Assembly: GCA_023429855.1 (NCBI GenBank)
Contig: JAEZDB010000312.1
Span: 1-12,473 of the forward strand
Source of the DNA: Actinomycetes bacterium
GTDB lineage: Bacteria; Actinomycetota; Thermoleophilia; Solirubrobacterales; Solirubrobacteraceae
Direction: 5' to 3'
DNA: 12,473 nucleotides
Shown: piece after piece, positions 7,901 through 12,473 of the stretch
How positions within the stretch are numbered: position 1 is the stretch's first letter
Layout of the letters: each line of letters opens with the position of its first letter
Translations under genes and position numbers: made by a program
The notes under the pieces: model-generated
Seen by the model: the letters and a program-made list of their open reading frames with translations, nothing else
Told to the model about the DNA's origin: nothing
Databases searched by the model: none

Positions 7901-7907
7901 GCACGTG

Positions 7908-7913
7908 AGACTA
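7908..7913 (-). promoter_or_regulatory. possible -10 element for a leaderless metH transcript
   Basis: On the minus strand TAGTCT matches the actinobacterial TANNNT pattern. It ends 7 bases before the GTG start of metH, the spacing expected if transcription begins at the start codon itself. No convincing -35 sits 17 bases upstream; TTGACA occurs on this strand at 7948-7943 but 29 bases away. The lack of a ribosome binding site fits a leaderless message. Confidence 0.35.
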
Positions 7914-7919
7914 CCAACG

Positions 7920-7959
7920 AACGGCCAACCTTGACACAAGCGTGTCAAGGTTGGCCGTT
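7920..7959. promoter_or_regulatory. 18-bp perfect inverted repeat upstream of metH
   Basis: AACGGCCAACCTTGACAC (7920-7937) is followed by a 4-base loop, AAGC, and its perfect complement (7942-7959). The repeat ends 19 bases before the metH start, with its centre about 40 bases upstream of the start codon. If the transcript is leaderless it would overlap the -35 region and act as an operator. If transcription starts further up it would fold as a stable RNA hairpin in the leader. TTGACA is embedded in both arms. No T-run follows on either strand, so a simple terminator is unlikely. Confidence 0.6.
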
Positions 7960-8016
7960 GTGGCCCGAGATTTCCGAGTTCAACCCTTGCCCCTCGGGCG
8001 CGGCGTCGCGGGCGAG

Positions 8017-8035
8017 CATCTGGATACCATCTGGA
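8017..8035. repeat. CATCTGGA direct repeat in the divergent promoter region
   Basis: CATCTGGA occurs at 8017-8024 and 8028-8035, exactly 11 bases apart, about one helical turn, in the gene-free region between metH and the secreted-protein gene. Spacing of one turn suits a dimeric DNA-binding protein on one face. The repeat is short and no regulator is known for it. Confidence 0.3.
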
Positions 8036-8043
8036 CCCCACCG

Positions 8044-8058
8044 CTGAACATCGTTCAG
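8044..8058. promoter_or_regulatory. CTGAAC-ATC-GTTCAG palindrome, possible operator
   Basis: A 6-bp perfect inverted repeat with a 3-base centre lies 128 bases upstream of the secreted-protein start and 144 bases upstream of the metH start. It resembles an operator half-site pair. The spacer is 3 bases, not the 4 of the actinobacterial LexA box, so it is not called as a LexA site. Confidence 0.35.
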
Positions 8059-8078
8059 TGGCCATTGGAAAGTGGTAG

Positions 8079-8107
8079 TTGCTATTACCGGTTTCCGCGG
8101 TTACCGT
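8079..8107 (+). promoter_or_regulatory. weak candidate promoter for the secreted modular protein
   Basis: TTGCTA at 8079-8084 and TACCGT at 8102-8107 are separated by 17 bases and match the -35 and the TANNNT form of the -10 loosely. This would start transcription near 8114 and leave a leader of about 70 bases. Matches this weak occur by chance, so this is a suggestion only. Confidence 0.2.
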
Positions 8108-8185
8108 CCTCCTGTCACCAACACGCGACCTCGGCTGCCCGGCGCCCGAGTCGCTGTGCTGCCGCCTCGTCTCACCGAGAGATCC

Positions 8186-11100
8186 ATGCGCTCCCGTCAC
8201 GCTTCCGTCCGAGCGACCACTGCCCTGGTCGCGCTCCTTGCCGCCCTCGTGGCTCCGTCGGCGGCGCACGCCGTCAAGGTCGAGCGCATCTTCGCGGGCC
8301 CGATCACCGCGAGCTCCTCGTGCAACCCCGAGGGCAGCGGCGCGACGCGCGTCAACCAAGCTGCGGCCTACAACGACTTCTGCTTCGCGCTGCGCACCAC
8401 CAGCAAGGTCAAACCCGGCGGCGACGACCTGAAGAAGACGGTGATCGACTCGCCGCGCGGCGTGCTCGCCAACGTCGACATCGCGCCGCAGTGCGACGCG
8501 GCGAAGTTCGCCGCGAAGTCGACCGCGCCTGCTGCCTGCGCGGTCAACACGCAGGTCGGTGCCGCCTCGGCCGCGATCCGCGCCGACGCGCTCGGCCTCG
8601 AGATCCCGCTCAACGTGAAGGGCCGCGTCTACAACCTCACGCACACCAACAACGAAGTCGGCCTGCTTGGCATCCAGCTCGACGCGCAGCTCGCGGGCGT
8701 CGCACTGCCGAAGTCGAAAATTCTGCTGCGCTTCACGCTGCGCACCTCGCCCGACGTGGGCCTGCGCGCCGTCGCCGAAGGTCTACCACGCAGTGCCGAC
8801 AGCGGCCTCGGCATGCAGCTGCCGATCGCGATCGACACGTTCGGCTTCCGCTTCTGGGGCTCCAAGGTCGATCACCCGACGATGCCTAGCTCGTTCAGCC
8901 GCACCGGGTCTTCGTGCGAGGAGGCCATCACGAACTTCACGTCGGAGTCGTACGGCGGCGTCAAGTCCAGCCTGACGCGCTCCTACGTGCCGACCGGCTG
9001 CGACAAGCTCGAGATCGGCCAGACGGCGTCGGTCACGACGAGCGAGCGGCGCCCCGACGTGCCGACCGAGACGATCGTCGACATCCGCCCGGCGCGCTCG
9101 AAGACGCCCGACACGATCGCGACCGTGAACCCCGGCAAGTCCGTCGTCACGCTGCCGCCCGGCCTGATGCTCGGCGCCCAGGGCGCCTCGGGCCCCGAGG
9201 GCCTGCCGCTCTGCTCCAACGAGGCGTTCGCGCTGAGCTCCAACGCCAAGCCGACCTGCCCGGCCGCGAGCGCCACGGCGACGGTCAAGTTCGTCTCGCC
9301 CAACCTCAAGACGCCGTTCGTGGGCCAGGCCTACCTCGGCGAGCAGACGGGCAAGAACCGCCTACCGCAGCTGATGATCTCCGTCGACCAGGGCGGCACC
9401 GCGGCTGACGCCCCGCGCGTGAAGCTGCTCGGCCAGCTCACGATCGACGACCAGGGCCGCCTCGTCACGACGCTCTCCGGGCTGCCCGACGTGCCGTTCG
9501 ACTCGTTCCTGCTCACCTTCCGCGGCGGCGACCACGGCGTCACCTCCACGCCCCGCAGCTGCGGCACCGGTGCGGGGGAGAGCGTCCTCATCCCTGCCAG
9601 CGCGGCAACGCCGACGAGTACCGCGCCGCTGTCGCTGACGATCGACCAGGACTGCGTCGATCCGGCTGCCTTTGATCCGAGCCTGACCGCTTCGTTCGCT
9701 TCGACGCAGGCCGGCGCCGTAGGCGTGCCGACATTCACCATTGCCCGCCCCGACCGCAGCGCGCGTCTGGGCAAGGCCGTGGTCCACCTGGCACCAGGCA
9801 TGCTCGCCTCGCTCAAGGGCGTGCCGGAGTGCGCGGCCGCCGCGGCCGCCGCGGCCAGCTGTCCGGAGAGCACGCGTGTGGGTTCGGTCTCCGTCCAGGC
9901 CGGCGTCGGTCCCGCCCCGACCACGACGCCGAAGGGCACCGTCTATCTGACTGAGCGCCCTGCCGGCGCCGTCGCCGGACTGGCGATCGTCGCGCCCGTC
10001 GCGTTCGGCGAGGTCAACCTCGGCCAGCTCGTCGTCGCCGCCCGGATCGACCTGCGCGCCGGCGACCTCGGCCTCGACCTCACCACCGAGGTGCCGCAGA
10101 CCTTCCTCGACATCCCGCTCAACCTGCGCTCGATGGCCGTCACGCTCGACCGCCCCGGCTTCTCGAAGAACCCCACGTTCTGCGGTCCGCTGAAGGTCAC
10201 AGCCGACCTCACGTCGGACCGCGGCACCACGGCGTCGCCGAGCGCTGACGCGCAGATGACCGGCTGTGGTGCGCTGACGTTCGCACCGAAGGTCGAAGCG
10301 TCGCTGCCGGCTGGCACGAAGGTCGGCGACTCCGCGGGGATCACGACACGCGTCGCGCTCCCCGGCAACCAGTCGGCGCTGAGCTCGGTCAAGGTCACGC
10401 TGCCGGTCGGCATCGCCGCCGACCTCGCGCGCATCGGCCGTGCCTGCCCGATCGCCGAGTTCCGCAGCGGTGGTGGCTGCGGCGCGGCGACCACGGGCAG
10501 CCTGACCGGCACGCTCGCGATCCTCGACGAGCCGATCAGCGGCCGCGTCGTGCTCGTGAAGTACCCCGATGAGACGCTGCCCGGCATCGGTCTCGACATC
10601 CAGGGCCGCTTCAGCGCGCGGATCGAGGGTCACGTGAAGATCGCCTCCAGCGGGCAGCTCGAGGTCAGCCTCGACCGGCTCCCCGACGCCCCGATCGACG
10701 ACCTCGTGCTCACGTTCGCGCCGGGCGCCACCTCGGCGCTCAAAGTCAGCAAGCTGTTCTGCCAGGCGGGCAAGGCGACCTTCGTCTTCGCGCTCACCGG
10801 CCAGAGCGGTGCGACGACGACTCGCACGATCGACTCCGCCTGCGGCGCAGGCGCCGTCGCCGGCGCCACGGCGCGCAAGGCCGCGCTGAGCGCCAAGCTC
10901 ACCGGCCGCAAGAAGGGCACGCCCGCGCTGCGGTTCCGCGCGAAGGCGGCGTCGTCGAAGACGAAGCTCGCCTCCGTCAGCGTGCAGCTCGCCTCGGGGA
11001 TGTCGGTCGTCAAGCGCAAGACCGCGAAAACCTTCGTCTCGGGTGGCAAGCTCAAAGCCACCTCGAGGCGCACCATCCGGGCAACCCTTCGGGGTTCCGG

Positions 11101-11386
11101 CCGGCAGACCGTATCGACGAAGCTGACGAGTGGGACGCTCAAGCTTTCGTCGAAGGTCCGTCGGAGCCGCGCGCAGTTGACGCTGCGCGTGACCCTGCGA
11201 TACACGGACGGAGTCGTGGCGTGTTCTTATAGAAAAAAACGCGCCCCCCCCCCACCTCCCCCTCAGCCTCGCCCTTCGGGGGTGATTCGCACGATCGTGT
11301 CCCCCGGTCAGGTGATGAATCTGCGGTCGCCTCTGTCCGACGCCGCGCGAGCTGTGGGAGGGTGCGGCGAACCTGCCCCGACCTGA
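8186..11386 (+). CDS. large secreted protein with four Cys-paired modules
   Basis: This 1066-residue protein is exported. ATG 8186 was chosen because a signal peptide follows directly: basic N-terminus, hydrophobic core at 12-22 and the site PSAAHA|V after residue 29. GAGAG lies just upstream. Four tandem modules follow (about 83-272, 317-490, 530-694, 733-886). Each has a close Cys pair (103/118, 343/358, 549/559, 754/765) and a wide pair (244/272, 459/490, 666/694, 859/886), with a 'LP.G' strand early and a 'DiPl..l.vtl'-like strand before the wide pair. A short Ala run lies at 550-557. A basic, Ser/Thr/Lys-rich beta domain covers about 905-1010. There is no sortase motif or C-terminal membrane segment. 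From about residue 1011 the tail is Pro-rich and encoded by homopolymers, so it may be readthrough or a sequence error. I recall related proteins as typical of Thermoleophilia; the function is unknown, perhaps a surface or matrix protein. Confidence 0.85.
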   Translation: MRSRHASVRATTALVALLAALVAPSAAHAVKVERIFAGPITASSSCNPEGSGATRVNQAAAYNDFCFALRTTSKVKPGGDDLKKTVIDSPRGVLANVDIAPQCDAAKFAAKSTAPAACAVNTQVGAASAAIRADALGLEIPLNVKGRVYNLTHTNNEVGLLGIQLDAQLAGVALPKSKILLRFTLRTSPDVGLRAVAEGLPRSADSGLGMQLPIAIDTFGFRFWGSKVDHPTMPSSFSRTGSSCEEAITNFTSESYGGVKSSLTRSYVPTGCDKLEIGQTASVTTSERRPDVPTETIVDIRPARSKTPDTIATVNPGKSVVTLPPGLMLGAQGASGPEGLPLCSNEAFALSSNAKPTCPAASATATVKFVSPNLKTPFVGQAYLGEQTGKNRLPQLMISVDQGGTAADAPRVKLLGQLTIDDQGRLVTTLSGLPDVPFDSFLLTFRGGDHGVTSTPRSCGTGAGESVLIPASAATPTSTAPLSLTIDQDCVDPAAFDPSLTASFASTQAGAVGVPTFTIARPDRSARLGKAVVHLAPGMLASLKGVPECAAAAAAAASCPESTRVGSVSVQAGVGPAPTTTPKGTVYLTERPAGAVAGLAIVAPVAFGEVNLGQLVVAARIDLRAGDLGLDLTTEVPQTFLDIPLNLRSMAVTLDRPGFSKNPTFCGPLKVTADLTSDRGTTASPSADAQMTGCGALTFAPKVEASLPAGTKVGDSAGITTRVALPGNQSALSSVKVTLPVGIAADLARIGRACPIAEFRSGGGCGAATTGSLTGTLAILDEPISGRVVLVKYPDETLPGIGLDIQGRFSARIEGHVKIASSGQLEVSLDRLPDAPIDDLVLTFAPGATSALKVSKLFCQAGKATFVFALTGQSGATTTRTIDSACGAGAVAGATARKAALSAKLTGRKKGTPALRFRAKAASSKTKLASVSVQLASGMSVVKRKTAKTFVSGGKLKATSRRTIRATLRGSGRQTVSTKLTSGTLKLSSKVRRSRAQLTLRVTLRYTDGVVACSYRKKRAPPPPPPQPRPSGVIRTIVSPGQVMNLRSPLSDAARAVGGCGEPAPT
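11277..11306. terminator. stem-loop within the suspect 3' tail
   Basis: CGGGGG (11277-11282) pairs with CCCCCG (11301-11306), and the loop contains the palindrome CACGATCGTG (11290-11299). The structure sits in the last 110 bases of the secreted-protein frame, ahead of the DUF308 gene. It looks more like an intergenic terminator or leader structure than coding sequence. There is no T-run on the forward strand; on the reverse strand a run of seven T lies at 11239-11233. Confidence 0.35.
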
Positions 11387-11399
11387 GAAGGCACCACGC

Positions 11400-12005
11400 A
11401 TGACAGCCCCCGCGGCCCCGGCCGCTCCCTCCCCGCTTGAGGCGGATTTCGACGACCTGAAGTTCACCCGCTGGTGGATTCCGGTCACCGTCGGTGTCCT
11501 GGCGATCATCGCCGGCATCCTCGCCCTCGTCTGGCCCGCCCCGACGCTCTTCGCGGTCGGCCTGCTCTTCGGTATCTACCTGCTGTTCGCCGGCTTCGGT
11601 GAGCTGCTCCTGGCGTTCAGCCACGAGACGCGCTCGACCTTCATGCGCGTGCTCTCCGGCCTGCTCGGCGTGCTCACGCTGATCGTCGGCTTCGTGCTGC
11701 TCGTGCGCCCCGGCGCGTCGGTCGTCGTGGCCGCGTTCACGCTCGGTCTCTGGTTCCTCGTCAGCGGCTCGGTCCAGGTCGCCAAGGGCATCACGGTCCG
11801 CGAGAGTCGCGCCTGGAACCTGATCCTCGGTGTCATCGGCGTCGTTGCCGGCATTGCGATCGTCGCGCAGCCCGGTATCGGCGTCATCACGCTGATCTAC
11901 GTCGTGTCGATCGCGCTGCTGCTGCAGGGCGTGGCGCTGATCGTGCTCGGCTTCGGCCTCAAGTCCGCGGACAAGCTCCGCCAGAACCCGGGAGCGGCGG
12001 CATGA
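11400..12005 (+). CDS. DUF308/HdeD-family six-pass membrane protein
   Basis: This 201-residue inner-membrane protein belongs to the HdeD/DUF308 group, named after an acid-resistance protein of E. coli; the biochemical role is not settled. Six hydrophobic segments are visible, at about 26-45, 50-72, 84-103, 107-128, 140-157 and 162-187. They fall into three related hairpins, each with a Pro at the turn: VWPAPTLFAVGL (44-55), VRPGASVVVAAF (102-113) and AQPGIGVITLIY (156-167). This threefold repeat is the hallmark of the family. The N-terminal 22 residues are a Pro/Ala-rich cytoplasmic tail. AGAAGG at 11386-11391 is a good ribosome binding site 8 bases before ATG 11400, and it overlaps the previous stop. 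The stop overlaps the next gene's start by ATGA, so the two are probably co-translated. Confidence 0.9.
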   Translation: MTAPAAPAAPSPLEADFDDLKFTRWWIPVTVGVLAIIAGILALVWPAPTLFAVGLLFGIYLLFAGFGELLLAFSHETRSTFMRVLSGLLGVLTLIVGFVLLVRPGASVVVAAFTLGLWFLVSGSVQVAKGITVRESRAWNLILGVIGVVAGIAIVAQPGIGVITLIYVVSIALLLQGVALIVLGFGLKSADKLRQNPGAAA

Positions 12006-12403
12006 AGCGCCTGATCGGAACGGTCCTCATCGCGGCCTGCGTCACCTTCGCCGCTGGCTGCGGCGACTCGCCGGAAGACAACGCGCGCGAGGCCGGCGAG
12101 CAGATCGGCCAGGAGCTGCACAAGATGCGCACCGCGACGTCGGCGGAGAACGCCGGCGAGGCGATCGACAACATCCGCGCCGACGTGCAGAAGGCGCAGG
12201 AGGAGCTGCCGGCCGAGCTGCGTGAGCAGGTCGGTGCCATCACCGAGCAGTTCGCCGACGACGCGGGCAAGGCGACCGACCGGGCGGGCGTCCGTTCGGC
12301 GTACCTCGAGGCCGTCGCGGCCTTCAACGCCCTGGCGTCCGACACGAACTCGGTGATCAACGAGTTCCGCCGCGGCGTTCGCGACGGGCTGGGCGACAAC
12401 TAG
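12002..12403 (+). CDS. small helical lipoprotein
   Basis: This 133-residue protein has a signal peptide with Lys2-Arg3, a hydrophobic stretch at 4-18 and the lipobox AAGC (17-20), so Cys20 should be lipidated after export. The mature part (20-133) is predicted to be almost entirely helical, rich in Ala, Glu, Arg and Gln. It resembles an amphipathic or coiled-coil stalk (AIDNIRADVQKAQEELPAEL and following). It has no further cysteines and no catalytic motif. The start ATG overlaps the stop of the DUF308 gene (ATGA), which suggests that the lipoprotein and the membrane protein are made together and may act together at the membrane. No family could be named with confidence. It is unrelated in its Cys pattern to the lipoprotein at 1226. 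Confidence 0.85.
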   Translation: MKRLIGTVLIAACVTFAAGCGDSPEDNAREAGEQIGQELHKMRTATSAENAGEAIDNIRADVQKAQEELPAELREQVGAITEQFADDAGKATDRAGVRSAYLEAVAAFNALASDTNSVINEFRRGVRDGLGDN

Positions 12404-12473
12404 TCACTGCCGGTCTGGGCTCGTCGAGTCCGGTCGCTTCAGACGACGGCACGTGAAGGGCGCCGCCTCGTGC

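Noticed and set aside
4140..7959. metH as cargo of a composite element bounded by the two inverted repeats
   Set aside because: The arms on the two sides of metH share no sequence, and each is a complete inverted repeat by itself. metH is a housekeeping gene with codon use like its neighbours.
5600..8047. Long open frame (815 codons) on the plus strand opposite metH
   Set aside because: It mirrors the metH codons in antisense. Long antisense frames are normal in very G+C-rich genes, and its Asp/Arg/Val-rich composition matches no protein family. The same holds for the frame at 4259-5536.
8044..8058. LexA/SOS box
   Set aside because: The GAAC and GTTC halves are 3 bases apart rather than 4, and the flanking bases do not match.
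7901..8185. SAM, SAH or cobalamin riboswitch upstream of metH
   Set aside because: None of the conserved core sequences I know (for example the B12 box) is visible; only a simple hairpin is present.
7901..8644. N-terminal extension of metH up to 8644
   Set aside because: The extension would read through the 18-bp hairpin, the divergent promoter region and the start of the opposite gene. MetH homology begins right after GTG 7900.
9362..11518. Long minus-strand frame (718 codons) opposite the secreted-protein gene
   Set aside because: Low-complexity Arg/Ala/Gly-rich product, a shadow of a gene whose signal peptide, modules and Cys pattern are on the other strand.
12404..12473. Terminator after the last lipoprotein (GGGCTC...GAGTCC at 12417-12431)
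   Set aside because: The stem is 6 bp with a G-T mismatch and a 3-base loop, too weak to call.

Overview
The window is very G+C-rich actinobacterial-type DNA with tightly packed genes and strongly G/C-ending codons. Three things suggest the class Thermoleophilia (Solirubrobacter/Conexibacter-like soil bacteria): a large secreted protein built of Cys-paired modules, an ECF sigma factor coupled to a one-pass membrane protein with a 'W...G.iC' ectodomain, and small two-Cys lipoproteins. This placement is inference from remembered family resemblance, not a database result.

Layout. (a) 1-1732: the last 27 codons of an unidentified rightward gene converge on a leftward HSL-type alpha/beta-hydrolase, the two stop codons sharing one CTAG. 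A rightward small lipoprotein gene is divergent from the hydrolase. (b) 1760-1801: a 14-bp perfect hairpin between convergent genes, a probable bidirectional terminator. (c) 1844-3987: a leftward two-gene operon, ECF sigma factor followed by a membrane-anchored ectodomain protein, joined by an ATGA overlap. (d) 3988-4267: a gene-free stretch of 280 bases holding short direct repeats, a small hairpin and a 118-bp element with 26-bp perfect terminal inverted repeats. (e) 4268-7900: a full-length leftward metH (cobalamin-dependent methionine synthase) starting at GTG. (f) 7901-8185: a divergent regulatory region of 285 bases with an 18-bp perfect inverted repeat next to the metH start and two smaller repeat motifs. 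(g) 8186-12403: a rightward run of a large secreted modular protein, a DUF308/HdeD-type six-pass membrane protein and a small lipoprotein; the last two overlap by ATGA. The final 70 bases (12404-12473) show no gene I can support.

How the genes relate. metH is a housekeeping enzyme that closes the methionine/SAM cycle and links it to folate; no other methionine gene is present. Most of the rest is envelope-directed: two lipoproteins, a six-pass membrane protein, a secreted modular protein, and a sigma factor with a probable transmembrane regulator. No mobile-element protein, CRISPR array, tRNA or rRNA was seen. The least described parts are the sigma/membrane-protein pair, the four-module secreted protein with its anomalous tail, and the long perfect inverted repeats on either side of metH.
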